A DNA stretch of 64,000 bases from Cedecea lapagei (GTDB lineage: Bacteria; Pseudomonadota; Gammaproteobacteria; Enterobacterales; Enterobacteriaceae), in contig NZ_LR134201.1 in NCBI RefSeq assembly GCF_900635955.1, positions 1,550,001 to 1,614,000 on the forward strand. The letters are read 5' to 3'. Shown here one piece after another: positions 48,538-57,994 of this stretch. How positions within the stretch are numbered: position 1 is the first letter of the stretch; every line of letters begins with the position of its first letter. A program made the translations under genes and the position numbers. Below the pieces are notes generated by a model. The model did not search any database and was not told where the DNA came from. It saw only the letters and a list, made by a program, of their open reading frames with translations.

Positions 48538-50399
48538 AGGCTGTTTTGGCGAAATGCGTTTAACTGCCGATTAATCCAGCAAATCAAGGGAGAAGGCCGC
48601 AAAAGCGGCCCTGAACGGTTAATGCCTGCGCTGCTGGCTGACCGGTTTTGTGGCTGACTCAAGCCACTGAAGCGCCTCTCCGTGCACGCGCGGGAGAGCG
48701 TTTCGCGCACCTGCCGGTGGTAGTCATCAAGCCAGGCGATGTCCTGCGGGCTAAGTAAGTCGAAATCGACTGCCGCCAGATCGACAGGGATCAGCGTAAG
48801 CGACGAGAACTTGCAGAAGCCAGGCCGGGAGGCAATAACCTCTACCTGATTTTCGATACGAATTCCGTGGCTATCCGCCAGATAGTAACCCGGCTCGATG
48901 GTAATAATGTTGCCCGGCAACATTGGCCACGGGTTCACCTTTTTCGCCATGCGGTGCGGGTTTTCATGGATCATCAGCCGGTGGCCGACGCCGTGCCCGG
49001 TGCCATGATCGTAATCCAGCCCCAGCTCCCAAAGCGGGCGACGGGCAAAGGCGTCGAGCTGGTGGCCCTGAGTCCCCTGAGGGAACTGCAGTGATATAAG
49101 CGCCAGAAAACCTTTCAGCACGGCGGTGTAATGCAGGCGACGGGTAGCGTCCAGCTCGCCAAAGCTGAGCGTGCGGGTGGCGTCCGTTGTGCCGTTGAGA
49201 TACTGGCCGCCGGAATCATTCAGGTAGAACTGCCCGCCGGTGATCGCAAAGTTTGTTTCCGGCGAAGAGTGGTAGTGGCACATCGCGGCGTTGCTGCCCG
49301 CTGCGGAAATGGTGCTAAAGCTCTGCTCGATGAAGGTGGCGCCCTGCTGGCGGAAGCTAAGCTGTTTTTCCTGAGCTTCCAGCTCGGTGACCGGATTGCC
49401 TGCGGCCTCGCGCAGCGGCACTTCTCGGGTCAGCCAGGCGAGGAAATTCACCCAGGCCACGCCGTCTTCAATGTGGCTGTCGCGGTAGCCCGCCAGCTCG
49501 GTTTCATTTTTATTGGCTTTAATAAGCGTGATGGGGTCGGGTCCCCACACCACGTTGCCGCCGCCGTGCTCAACGGCAAAGCGAACCGCAACCGGCGCAG
49601 AGTCCGGATCAATGAGAATCCGTTTACCTGCCGCAGCCTGCTGACAGCGGGGGAGGAATTCATCCATCGGACTGCGCGAGATGCCGTTTAGCTGAGCTTT
49701 ATCCAGACTGCGCAGTTTGCCCTCGTCAACAAACCACTCAATGTTGCCGTCGGCGCTCACCAGCGCGAAGGAGTGCGGAACCGGGCTCATCGGAATATCC
49801 GAGCCACGCACGTTCAGCAGCCAGGCGATATTGTCCGGCTGCGTCACGGCCAGATAATCGGCGCCCGCTTTGTTCAGCGCCTGCCCCACACGAGCGCGTT
49901 TTGAGGCGGAGCTTTCGCCGCTGATTTCGTCCGGCATGGCGATGATTTCCCCGCAGGGTGCCGCCGGGCGGTCAGGCCAGATAGCATCGAGCGGATCGTC
50001 ATCTACCGTCACCAGATCGCAGCCGCTGGTACGCAGGCTTTCATACTGGCTGTTGACCATCAACAATGGCTCAAAGGCGATGCGTTTGCCCGCAGACAGG
50101 TTATCGCGCAGCCAAAGGTGAAGCGGCTCGTCGTGCAGATGATGAATCTCGAACTCTGCCAGGTTCACCTGATGGCGAGCCTGAACCTGATAGCGCCCGT
50201 CCACAAACAGCAGGGCGCGGTCGGCGAGGATCAGCGCCAGTCCGGCCGAGCCGGTAAAGCCGCTGATAAAAGCCAGCTTATTATCGTGAGCCGCGCAGTC
50301 TTCGCTTTGATGGGCATCGGCACGCGGGACGATGATCCCATCCAGCTCGCGATCCCTGAGCAGCGCACGCAGCGCGGCGAGTGATGAAGTGTGTTGCAT
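48534..50399 (-). CDS. M24B metallopeptidase (Xaa-Pro aminopeptidase type), C-terminus frameshifted
   Basis: A cytosolic Xaa-Pro aminopeptidase of the 'pita-bread' fold, with two N-terminal creatinase-like domains and a catalytic domain. Metal ligands are Asp in FYLNDSGGQY, Asp in GTTDATRT, His in HGTGHGVGH, Glu in TIEPGYY and Glu in IRIENQVEV. After WLDDYHRQVRETLSR the frame turns into low-quality sequence (CTERRFSGLSQ...). The next frame instead gives HGEALQWLESATKPVSQQRRH and stops at 48619, for about 593 residues, the usual length. One base seems lost near 48684-48692. It lies 21 bases after amn. Confidence 0.88.
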   Translation of the reverse strand: MQHTSSLAALRALLRDRELDGIIVPRADAHQSEDCAAHDNKLAFISGFTGSAGLALILADRALLFVDGRYQVQARHQVNLAEFEIHHLHDEPLHLWLRDNLSAGKRIAFEPLLMVNSQYESLRTSGCDLVTVDDDPLDAIWPDRPAAPCGEIIAMPDEISGESSASKRARVGQALNKAGADYLAVTQPDNIAWLLNVRGSDIPMSPVPHSFALVSADGNIEWFVDEGKLRSLDKAQLNGISRSPMDEFLPRCQQAAAGKRILIDPDSAPVAVRFAVEHGGGNVVWGPDPITLIKANKNETELAGYRDSHIEDGVAWVNFLAWLTREVPLREAAGNPVTELEAQEKQLSFRQQGATFIEQSFSTISAAGSNAAMCHYHSSPETNFAITGGQFYLNDSGGQYLNGTTDATRTLSFGELDATRRLHYTAVLKGFLALISLQFPQGTQGHQLDAFARRPLWELGLDYDHGTGHGVGHRLMIHENPHRMAKKVNPWPMLPGNIITIEPGYYLADSHGIRIENQVEVIASRPGFCKFSSLTLIPVDLAAVDFDLLSPQDIAWLDDYHRQVRETLSRACTERRFSGLSQPQNRSASSAGINRSGPLLRPSPLICWINRQLNAFRQNSL

Positions 50400-50420
50400 C
50401 CAGGCTCCTTATTATTTTTG

Positions 50421-51875
50421 TTAACGGAACGGCGGCTCGTTGAAGGTACGCAGCTTGCGCGAATGCAGCTTCTCACCTTCTGCACGCAGCAAATCAATGG
50501 CGCGAATGCCAATCTGCAGGTGCTCGGAAATAGCCCCTTCATAGAAGCGGTTTGCCTGGCCCGGTAGCTTGATTTCGCCGTGCAACGGTTTGTCGGAGAC
50601 GCACAGCAACGTGCCGTAAGGTACGCGGAAGCGATAACCCTGGGCGGCAATGGTGGCGCTTTCCATGTCGATAGCGACCGCCCGACTGAGGTTAAAGCGC
50701 AGCGCAGAGGCCGAATAGCGGAGCTCCCAGTTACGGTCGTCGGTGGTCACCACCGTGCCGGTGCGCAGACGCTGTTTAACTTCCTCGCCCGGCATGCCGC
50801 TAACCTGTTTGGTGGCGTCGTAAAGCGCACGCTGTACTTCGGCGATGCTCGGTATGGGGATGTCCGGCGGCAGCACCGCGTCGAGCACGTGGTCATCACG
50901 CAGGTAAGCGTGCGCCAGCACGTAGTCGCCAATCTGCTGGCTTTCACGCAGCCCGCCGCAGTGGCCGATCATCAGCCAGGCGTCCGGGCGCAACACCGCA
51001 AGGTGGTCGCAGATGGTTTTGGCGTTAGAAGGGCCAACGCCAATGTTAATCAGCGTAATGCCGCTGCCGTTTTTGTCGATCAGGTGCCAGGCAGGCATCT
51101 GGTGTTTTTTCCACGCCAGGTCGGAAATCGCCTCTTCCGGGGCTTCTGTTTCTGCGGTAAGCCAGGTGCCACCGGCGCAGGAGAGGGCGATATACGGGCT
51201 GTCCGGGTCAAGAATTTGCTGGCAGCCCCAGCGAACAAATTCGTCCACGTAGCGGGTGTAGTTGGTGAACAGCACGAAAGGCTGGAAGTGCTCAACCGGC
51301 GTGCCGGTGTAGTGGCGCAGACGAGCCAGCGAGAAATCTACGCGGCGGGCGTCAAAGTGGGAAAGCGGCCAGGCCTCCGTTGGGTGGAACAGGCCGTCAG
51401 CGGTTTCATCGCCAATCTGCGCCAGCTCGGTGGTCGGGAAATGGCGCGTCAGCCCAGCGCTCATGGTGCGGTCCAGGTTCAGGCCGTCAATCACGTAGGG
51501 GTAAGGGATCTCGTGCTGAGAAGGGCCAACCTCAATGTGGACGCCATAGTCCTCGCACAGCAGGCTCAGTTGCTCGTCAAGGTAGCTGCGAAACAGCGCG
51601 GGGCGGGTCACCGTGGTGGTATAGCTGCCGGAGTGGGTAAAGCGGGCGTAGGAGCGGGTGTTTTTGGGGCCGCGGGGAACGCCGTCCCAGCTAACGCGCA
51701 GTTCCGGGTAAACAAACAGCCCGTCGGAACGGGCATCAACGTCCGGCAGCGTGCCCTGTTGAGTGTAAAGGGCAATCGCGTCGCGAAGCGCGGTTACCGA
51801 GTTTTCATAAAGCTCTTCCAGCTTTTCCAGGGCCTCTGCAGGCGTCAGGCCCGGATATACAGCGTCATTATTCAT
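50421..51875 (-). CDS. amn: AMP nucleosidase
   Basis: It cleaves AMP to adenine and ribose-5-phosphate and so helps set adenylate levels. 484 residues, the same as E. coli Amn and nearly identical in most blocks. An N-terminal regulatory domain is followed by a nucleoside-phosphorylase-like catalytic domain (NIGVGPSNAKTICDHLAVLRPDAWLMIGHCGGLRESQ; AVAIDMESATIAAQGYRF; LLCVSDKPLHGEIK). AGGAGAATC precedes the ATG. The peptidase gene follows in the same direction. Confidence 0.97.
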   Translation of the reverse strand: MNNDAVYPGLTPAEALEKLEELYENSVTALRDAIALYTQQGTLPDVDARSDGLFVYPELRVSWDGVPRGPKNTRSYARFTHSGSYTTTVTRPALFRSYLDEQLSLLCEDYGVHIEVGPSQHEIPYPYVIDGLNLDRTMSAGLTRHFPTTELAQIGDETADGLFHPTEAWPLSHFDARRVDFSLARLRHYTGTPVEHFQPFVLFTNYTRYVDEFVRWGCQQILDPDSPYIALSCAGGTWLTAETEAPEEAISDLAWKKHQMPAWHLIDKNGSGITLINIGVGPSNAKTICDHLAVLRPDAWLMIGHCGGLRESQQIGDYVLAHAYLRDDHVLDAVLPPDIPIPSIAEVQRALYDATKQVSGMPGEEVKQRLRTGTVVTTDDRNWELRYSASALRFNLSRAVAIDMESATIAAQGYRFRVPYGTLLCVSDKPLHGEIKLPGQANRFYEGAISEHLQIGIRAIDLLRAEGEKLHSRKLRTFNEPPFR

Positions 51876-51993
51876 TGATTCTCCTTTACCGGTTCGGACC
51901 GGGTTAGAACCTCAGTATGTCATGCCGTGAGCAGAACGAAAGCGAAAGACTGCGGGCGATGCGTGGCGCTTAAAAAATTCATCACAAATAAAT

Positions 51994-52020
51994 CAATACC
52001 CATGCAAAGATTGCCGATAA
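51994..52020 (+). promoter_or_regulatory. Flagellar sigma-28-type promoter upstream of the chemoreceptor
   Basis: GCCGATAA (52013-52020) is the exact sigma-28 -10 element. At the standard 15-base spacing the -35 reads CAAT, a poor match to TAAA; a TAAA lies five bases further up. It is 55 bases before the start of the receptor gene. Confidence 0.55.
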
Positions 52021-52075
52021 CCCATGTGATACCCGGAATAAATGGGATAACGACAATAATGATGAGGGGAACAAC

Positions 52076-53713
52076 GTGGGAATGTTAAAGAATTTTACCG
52101 TGCGTCGGGTGATGCTGACTGTGCTGGGGCTGTTCTGCCTGCTGTGGTCGGTCGTTGGCGTCTTTACCGTTTATTCGCTGGCGAAGCTTGGGGACGGCAA
52201 CGCCGTCGATCATCAACTGGTGTCGCAGATGACGATACTTAGCAAAGGTAACGACCAGTATTTCCGCTTTATTACCCGCCTGTCACGTGTGATGGAGGCT
52301 AAGGCCGCAGGCGAAGCTACCGACTTCAAGCCCGTGCAGGAAGCGCTGGATAACATGAAAAGCGAACTTGAGCGTCTGAAAAGCGTTTCGCCAGGGCCGA
52401 TGGACCCGGCGGTTTCCGCAGACGTGATTGCAAAATGGCAGCAGCTTTTAGACAGCGGCGTAGCCGTGCAGATGCAGCTTGCTCAGCAGGGGAGCGCGGC
52501 GGAATATCGCCAGCAGGCCACCCAGGTTACGCCGCCCCTGAGCCGGGCATTTGGGGCCAGCAGCAGCAAATTTACCGCTGTGGCGCAAGAGCGTCTGGAC
52601 CGTACTCGAGTCGCCGTGGACTCACTGACCCGCCTGATGAAGGTCACCGTGGTGGTGGCGATTGTTATCGGTTTGCTGATCCTGCTGTTTACCGACCGCT
52701 ATCTCGTGACCCTGCTTGTGAAGCCGCTGGATCGCATTCGTGACCACTTCTCGGTTATCGCAAAAGGCGATCTTAGCCGTCCCGTAGAGGACTTTGGGCG
52801 CAACTGCGTGGGCAAATTGTTCCCGCTGCTTGCCGAGATGCAGGGCAGCCTGCGCGATGCGGTCAGCGCCATTCGCAGCGGTACGGAGAATATCTACCGT
52901 GGCTCGGCGGAAATCTCCTCCGGTAACAACGATCTCTCTTCACGCACGGAAGAGCAGGCGGCCGCGCTGGAAGAGACCGCTGCCAGCATGGAACAGCTAA
53001 CGGCCACGGTAAAATTCAACGCCGAGAACGCTCGACAGGCGAGCAGCATTGCGGAGAAGGCGTCGCAGACTGCCAGCCGCAGCGGCAAGCTGGTCGGCGA
53101 CGTGGTAGTCACGATGGAGGGGATCTCCGACAGCTCCCGCAAAATCAGCGAGATCACCAGCGTCATCAACAGCATCGCATTTCAGACCAATATTCTGGCG
53201 CTTAACGCCGCCGTTGAGGCCGCTCGTGCAGGCGAGCAGGGCCGGGGTTTTGCCGTGGTGGCCGGGGAGGTGCGTAATCTGGCCAGCCGCAGCGCGGGCG
53301 CGGCAAAAGAGATTGAAACGCTGATTGCCGATTCTGTTGGCCGGGTCAACAGCGGCGCTGCGTTGGTCAACGAAGCAGGCAACACCATGAAAGAGGTGGT
53401 GAAAGCGGTCTCCGATACCACGCAAATCATGAAGCAAATTGCCTCAGCTACCGACGAGCAGAGCAAGGGGATCTCTCAGGTGAGCGTGGCGGTCAGCGAG
53501 ATGGACAGCGTGACCCAGCAAAACGCTGCCCTGGTCGAGCAGATTTCGGCGGCGGCAGCGGCGCTGGAAGGCCAGACGGAAATGTTGCAAAAGGCGGTGG
53601 CACGTTTCCGTCTTTCAGGTCGTGACGAGCAGGTTGAGGTGGAAACTAAGGTAAAGCCCCAGGCTAAAACCACCGCCGTGGCTGAGGCGGAAGGCGACTG
53701 GGTCACGTTTTAA
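52076..53713 (+). CDS. Methyl-accepting chemotaxis protein
   Basis: A 545-residue chemoreceptor in the inner membrane. Membrane helices at about 12-33 and 187-207 flank a periplasmic four-helix sensor domain ([19 protein letters not shown]...). A HAMP domain follows, and then the signalling domain with methylation helices and the hairpin tip [40 protein letters not shown]. It ends in DWVTF, like the NWETF pentapeptide of Tar/Tsr that tethers CheR and CheB, so it is probably an abundant receptor that adapts on its own. The start is GTG behind AGGGG. Ligand unknown. Confidence 0.94.
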   Translation: MGMLKNFTVRRVMLTVLGLFCLLWSVVGVFTVYSLAKLGDGNAVDHQLVSQMTILSKGNDQYFRFITRLSRVMEAKAAGEATDFKPVQEALDNMKSELERLKSVSPGPMDPAVSADVIAKWQQLLDSGVAVQMQLAQQGSAAEYRQQATQVTPPLSRAFGASSSKFTAVAQERLDRTRVAVDSLTRLMKVTVVVAIVIGLLILLFTDRYLVTLLVKPLDRIRDHFSVIAKGDLSRPVEDFGRNCVGKLFPLLAEMQGSLRDAVSAIRSGTENIYRGSAEISSGNNDLSSRTEEQAAALEETAASMEQLTATVKFNAENARQASSIAEKASQTASRSGKLVGDVVVTMEGISDSSRKISEITSVINSIAFQTNILALNAAVEAARAGEQGRGFAVVAGEVRNLASRSAGAAKEIETLIADSVGRVNSGAALVNEAGNTMKEVVKAVSDTTQIMKQIASATDEQSKGISQVSVAVSEMDSVTQQNAALVEQISAAAAALEGQTEMLQKAVARFRLSGRDEQVEVETKVKPQAKTTAVAEAEGDWVTF

Positions 53714-54630
53714 CGCTCTACTGCGGGCAGGGTACGCATCGCGTTTTCACAGCGCGCCCTGACCGCCTCCTGCAGCAAGCGCACCGTGGTAGAGAGCTGT
53801 TTACGGTGGGGGCAAATAAGGTTCAGCGGAATGCTGTCCCCTTCATACTGCGGCAGCAGAAGCTTCAGGCGGCCCTGCTGCACATCTTCGCTTACGTCCA
53901 GCCAGGATTTGTAGGTAATGCCTTCGCCCTTCACCGCCAGCCGGTGAATCACTTCCGCATCATCGCTCATCATTGATCCCTTCACCGCTACCTGATGCGG
54001 CTTTCCGTGCAGGCTGAACGACCAGGTATTGTGAACTCGCCCACGAAGGACAAATGTCAGCGCATTGTGTTTAGCCAGGTCGGCGAGGGTTTGTGGCTCG
54101 CCATAGCGCTGGAGATAGGCTGGCGAAGCCACGAGCACGCGGCGGTTTTCCGGCGCAACCGGCAGAGCGATATACGAGGCATCCTCGTTATTACCATAGC
54201 GAAATGCCACATCCACCGGGTCTTTAAAGACGTCCGTTATCCGGTCAGAAAACAGAAGTTTGAGGCTCAGCGCCGGATGGGTGCGGCGAAATTGCTGAAA
54301 AACGTCGAGCAGTAAATGACGGCCAAGATCGGAAGGAACGGCGATTTGCAACGTCCCCCGTACTTCGTCGCTGGGCGGCTGGATCTGCTCATAGCCAGCC
54401 TCCAGCGTTTGCAGGACCTGCATGGCGTAGGGCAGCCACGCTTCGCCTTCAGGGGTGAGTCTCAGGCTACGCGTCGAGCGGGCGAACAGGCGAATATTGA
54501 GGTTTTGCTCCAGGCGCTTAATGGCGGTGCTGACCTGGGCTGGCTGCAGCCCGGCTTCTCTGGCGGTATCGCTGAAACTGTTTAACGCCGCAGCCCTGAC
54601 GAACAGGGTAAGGTCTTCCAGCCTGAGCAT
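53710..54630 (-). CDS. LysR-family regulator
   Basis: About 306 residues of the CrgA-like LysR group: an HTH at [53 protein letters not shown], and an effector domain. The ATG at 54630 lies seven bases after GGAGAG; the GTG two codons earlier is too close to it. It diverges from the quinone-reductase gene, with 111 bases between, and probably regulates it. Confidence 0.88.
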   Translation of the reverse strand: MLRLEDLTLFVRAAALNSFSDTAREAGLQPAQVSTAIKRLEQNLNIRLFARSTRSLRLTPEGEAWLPYAMQVLQTLEAGYEQIQPPSDEVRGTLQIAVPSDLGRHLLLDVFQQFRRTHPALSLKLLFSDRITDVFKDPVDVAFRYGNNEDASYIALPVAPENRRVLVASPAYLQRYGEPQTLADLAKHNALTFVLRGRVHNTWSFSLHGKPHQVAVKGSMMSDDAEVIHRLAVKGEGITYKSWLDVSEDVQQGRLKLLLPQYEGDSIPLNLICPHRKQLSTTVRLLQEAVRARCENAMRTLPAVER

Positions 54631-54741
54631 TTTCACTCTCCGAGTATAAGTGTTGTTTCCTGGCGCCAGTTTTTCTGCTTCCGCGCTCCTTGTACCATGA
54701 TTTTACTAAATTGATGAACCTATTACCTTATTGGAGCTGCT

Positions 54742-55749
54742 ATGAAAGCTATTGCTATTACCCGCGCCGCGAAAGACGGCAGCAATATTGATGCGCTGCA
54801 GGACATTACGCTGCCAAAGCCCGTTGCGCAGGGCCATGACATTCTCGTGGCGGTGAACGCCATTTCCGTCAACCCGGTTGATACCAAAGTCCGCAATGGC
54901 TTCAGCGGTGGCGAGCCTCGCGTGCTGGGCTGGGATGCCGTGGGTACCGTTGTGGAAGTCGGGGAAGCCGTGACGCTGTTCAAGCCCGGCGATGCCGTAT
55001 GGTACGCAGGGTCGCTGACCCGCGCTGGCAGTAACAGCGAATATCAGCTTGTAGATGAACGTATCGCGGCGCTTAAACCTCACTCCATAGAAAATGCCGC
55101 TGCTGCCGCGTTGCCGCTGACGGCGATCACCGCCTGGGAAATGCTTTTCGACCGCCTGGGCATTCAGGAAAACGGCAGTGAAGATGCTGTGCTGCTGATT
55201 GTGGGCGCGGCCGGTGGCGTGGGATCCATTCTGACCCAGCTTGCCCGCAGGCTGACAAAAGCCACGGTGATTGGCACCGCTTCTCGCTCGGAAAGCCAAG
55301 CGTGGGTGAGCGAGCTTGGCGCACACCACGTAATCGACCACAGCAAGCCGCTGACCGAAGAGTTAGGGCGTATCGGCGTGAAGCACGTGACCCACGTTGC
55401 CAGTCTGACCAACACCGAACAGCATTATGCCCAACTGATTGAGGCGCTTATCCCGCAGGGGAAATTTGCGCTGATTGATGACCCGGTGGCGCTGGACGTT
55501 CGTGCGCTGAAGGCCAAAAGCATTTCGCTACACTGGGAGTTTATGTTTACCCGCTCGATGTTCGTCACCAGCGATATCATTGAGCAGCACAATTTGCTGA
55601 CGCGAGTGGCCGCGCTTCTCGACCAGGGCGTATTAAAAACTACGCTCGGCGAACACTATGGCACAATCAATGCGGGCAACCTGCGCCGCGCCCACGCGCT
55701 GCTGGAAACCGGTCGTGCGGTGGGTAAAATCGTGCTAGAGGGCTTCTGA
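54742..55749 (+). CDS. Zinc-independent MDR oxidoreductase (NADPH:quinone reductase-like)
   Basis: 335 residues of the medium-chain dehydrogenase superfamily, quinone-reductase branch: VAVNAISVNPVDTKVRNG, VLGWDAVGTVVEVGEAVTLFKPGDAVWYAG, the nucleotide loop LLIVGAAGGVGSILTQLARRL, and the C-terminal ETGRAVGKIVLEGF. The zinc ligands of alcohol dehydrogenases are absent. It probably reduces quinones or reactive carbonyls with NADPH. GGAG-type ribosome site before the ATG. The next gene starts 2 bases after the stop. Confidence 0.88.
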   Translation: MKAIAITRAAKDGSNIDALQDITLPKPVAQGHDILVAVNAISVNPVDTKVRNGFSGGEPRVLGWDAVGTVVEVGEAVTLFKPGDAVWYAGSLTRAGSNSEYQLVDERIAALKPHSIENAAAAALPLTAITAWEMLFDRLGIQENGSEDAVLLIVGAAGGVGSILTQLARRLTKATVIGTASRSESQAWVSELGAHHVIDHSKPLTEELGRIGVKHVTHVASLTNTEQHYAQLIEALIPQGKFALIDDPVALDVRALKAKSISLHWEFMFTRSMFVTSDIIEQHNLLTRVAALLDQGVLKTTLGEHYGTINAGNLRRAHALLETGRAVGKIVLEGF

Positions 55750-55751
55750 TC

Positions 55752-56057
55752 ATGGCGATGGGCGAAACGCTGACCATTATTGCGATGCTGAAAGCGAAAG
55801 CTGGCCAGCAGGAAAATCTCAAAGCGGCGTTAAAAGCGCTGGTTGCGCCAAGCCGTCTTGAGCCGGGCTGTCTGGACTACACGCTGTTCCAGCTTAAAGA
55901 GGATCCGGATACGTTTTATGTCCGCGAATCGTGGCGCGGCCAGCAGGCACTTGATCTGCACAATTCTTTGCCTCACTTCCAGGCGTTTGTGAAACAGATG
56001 GATGCGCTGCTCGCTGAGCCGCTGAAGCTGGTGCCGCTGGACGAGGTTGCCCTTTAA
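55752..56057 (+). CDS. ABM-domain monooxygenase-like protein
   Basis: 101 residues of the antibiotic-biosynthesis-monooxygenase (ferredoxin-like) fold: [63 protein letters not shown], with [11 protein letters not shown] near the end. Family members include YgiN-type quinol monooxygenases and small heme or quinone binders. Its place after a quinone-reductase-like gene suggests a shared redox task. Confidence 0.85.
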   Translation: MAMGETLTIIAMLKAKAGQQENLKAALKALVAPSRLEPGCLDYTLFQLKEDPDTFYVRESWRGQQALDLHNSLPHFQAFVKQMDALLAEPLKLVPLDEVAL

Positions 56058-56118
56058 TTTATACGCGCCGCGGCCTTCCTGGCCGCCGCAAAAGACTGAG
56101 ACTCGTTTGGGAAAAATG

Positions 56119-56772
56119 ATGAACATTATCGATGCTGCCTCACGGCGCTATGCCACCAAAGCTTTTGACGCTTCTAAGAAGATTGCTGCTGAAGACGTGG
56201 ATAAGATTAAAAATTTGCTGCGTCTGAGCCCCTCAAGCACCAACTCGCAGCCGTGGCATTTTATTCTGGCAAGCACTGATGAAGGCAAGGCGCGTATCGC
56301 GAAAGCGACCACCGGGCCTTACGCGGCGAATCAGCCTAAAGTGCTGGATGCTTCACATGTCGTCGTGCTCTGCGCGAAAACTACCTATGACGATGCTCAC
56401 CTGCAGATGCTGCTGCAAAAAGAGCAGGAAGATGGTCGCTTTGCCACCGAGCAGGCGAAAGAAGGGCAGCACAAAGGGCGATCATTCTATGCCAATAAGC
56501 ACCGCTTCGACCTGAAAGATGCGCAGCACTGGATGGAGAAGCAGGTTTACCTTAACCTCGGCACGCTGCTGCTGGGGGTCTCCACCTTGAACATTGATGC
56601 CGTGCCGATTGAAGGTTTTGACGCCGCCACTCTGGACCAGGAGTTTGGCCTGCGCGAGAAAGGCTTCACCAGCGTGGTGATGGTGGCGCTGGGCTACCGC
56701 AGCGTGGAGGACTTTAACGCTAAACTGCCGAAGTCGCGTCTTGATTTTAACCAGATCTTAACCGAAATCTGA
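56119..56772 (+). CDS. nfsB: Oxygen-insensitive NAD(P)H nitroreductase NfsB
   Basis: An FMN flavoprotein that reduces nitroaromatics and quinones by two electrons. [32 protein letters not shown] (FMN site), [27 protein letters not shown] and [57 protein letters not shown] match E. coli NfsB. Start: the second of two adjacent ATGs gives 217 residues, the E. coli length. It ends the three-gene redox unit. Confidence 0.92.
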   Translation: MNIIDAASRRYATKAFDASKKIAAEDVDKIKNLLRLSPSSTNSQPWHFILASTDEGKARIAKATTGPYAANQPKVLDASHVVVLCAKTTYDDAHLQMLLQKEQEDGRFATEQAKEGQHKGRSFYANKHRFDLKDAQHWMEKQVYLNLGTLLLGVSTLNIDAVPIEGFDAATLDQEFGLREKGFTSVVMVALGYRSVEDFNAKLPKSRLDFNQILTEI

Positions 56773-56819
56773 TAGCGCTGGTGCAGGCGAAAGGCAGAGA
56801 GCTTCGCCTGCACTAACCG

Positions 56820-57452
56820 CTATTTAAGGTAGCGGTAAATCGTTTGCTCAGAAGTCTCAAGACGCCTGGCAACCTCGGCCACCGCGCCCTTCAGCGAGAA
56901 TACGCCCTTATCATTGAGCTTCTTCACTATCTGTTTTTTCTCTTCCATGACCAGCAGAGCGGGGACGCGAGGGTAGGCGTTTAGCACCTCTGAAACCAGC
57001 TCATGCAGCATATCCGTCATCGAAAGATTGCTGAGCGTCTCCTCATCCCCCCTATTTTCCTGCTCCACAAACAGTAACCCCTCCAGCACGCTTTTGGCCA
57101 TGGAGAGGTGGGTTAAGTCAACGTTCATACACAGCATCGCGATAATCTGGCTCTCTTCATCGCGAATGAAAAAAGTGGAGGAGCGCAGGTTTTCAGACTT
57201 GCCGGGGATCCGGCCTTTGTAATTGGTAAGGAAGTCTTTGTCCTGCCAGCGCTTCTCCTTGAGAACCTTTAGCGCGAAGTCCGTAATCGTACCGCCAATC
57301 TGCCGGCCGCTGATATGGCTGTTGCTGATGGCGACAATCGACCTGTCGACATTGCGTAAATCATGCAGAATCACTTCGCAGTGCTCGCCATAGGTGAGGG
57401 CGATAAAATCAACCATCGGGATCCATGATTTGATAATGTCATCCTGGGTCAT
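56820..57452 (-). CDS. YheO/DauR-family PAS-HTH regulator
   Basis: 210 residues. The N-terminal YheO-like PAS domain has MVDFIALTYGEHCEVILHDL and STFFIRDEESQIIAMLCMNVDLT. The C-terminal HTH is KKQIVKKLNDKGVFSLKGAVAEVARRLETSEQTIYRYLK, typical of the family that includes the D-arginine utilisation regulator DauR. It lies 92 bases after the SRPBCC gene on the same strand and is likely part of, or the regulator of, the aminotransferase operon. Confidence 0.88.
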   Translation of the reverse strand: MTQDDIIKSWIPMVDFIALTYGEHCEVILHDLRNVDRSIVAISNSHISGRQIGGTITDFALKVLKEKRWQDKDFLTNYKGRIPGKSENLRSSTFFIRDEESQIIAMLCMNVDLTHLSMAKSVLEGLLFVEQENRGDEETLSNLSMTDMLHELVSEVLNAYPRVPALLVMEEKKQIVKKLNDKGVFSLKGAVAEVARRLETSEQTIYRYLK

Positions 57453-57544
57453 AACCTTACTCCCTTAAAAACTACGTCATTATAAGAGGCTAATAGCGTT
57501 AAAAACGGCAGGCGAGAGCCTGTGTCGCCTGCTTTTACGTGGGG

Positions 57545-57994
57545 TTAAGCGTTGTCTGCGTGAAAATATTTTTTCATACCGTTAATGGCGGTGATGAAGA
57601 CGTGCTCGCGAATTTCTTCGGCCAATTGAGCGGGTTCGGGGTGATCGGCAGTGAAGCTGGCCCGCCACTCGATAAAGGTTCTCTCGCCCTGGGTTATGGG
57701 CTTCAGAACGATTTTCGCCCGGTAATTGCCAACAGGCAGCGAGGTCGCCAGCATGAGGTATTCTAGGGTGTGGCTCTCCTCTGCCAGAGCGATAAGCTGT
57801 TCCTCCACGTAACCCTCCGGCATATCAATCCGGCGCACGCTGCCCGGCCCTGAGGGCGTCTGGTACAAATAGCGACAGCGCATTCCCGCGGGGAAGAAGT
57901 CAGCGAACTCATCAAAGGCGCAGAGCTTCTGCCAGACGTTATCCACGTCCATATCAATCACATCGCTGACGAAAATAACCTGAAAGTTGTTCAT
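57545..57994 (-). CDS. SRPBCC (START-like) family protein
   Basis: 149 residues of the Bet v1/START-like helix-grip fold: VSDVIDMDVDNVWQKLCAFDEFADFFP at the N-terminus, GSVRRIDMPEGYVEEQLIALAEESHTLEYLM in the middle, IEWRASFTADHP in the last strand, and a long C-terminal helix. It binds small hydrophobic ligands in other cases. It overlaps nhaC by 4 bases, so it belongs to the operon, but its role there is unknown. Confidence 0.85.
   Translation of the reverse strand: MNNFQVIFVSDVIDMDVDNVWQKLCAFDEFADFFPAGMRCRYLYQTPSGPGSVRRIDMPEGYVEEQLIALAEESHTLEYLMLATSLPVGNYRAKIVLKPITQGERTFIEWRASFTADHPEPAQLAEEIREHVFITAINGMKKYFHADNA

Noticed and set aside
50580..51878. 432-codon plus-strand frame inside amn
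   Set aside because: Lies opposite amn over its whole length and has no recognisable domain or ribosome site.
51981..52020. TAAATCAA as the sigma-28 -35 element of the chemoreceptor promoter
   Set aside because: Its spacing to GCCGATAA is about five bases too long; only the -10 element is firm.
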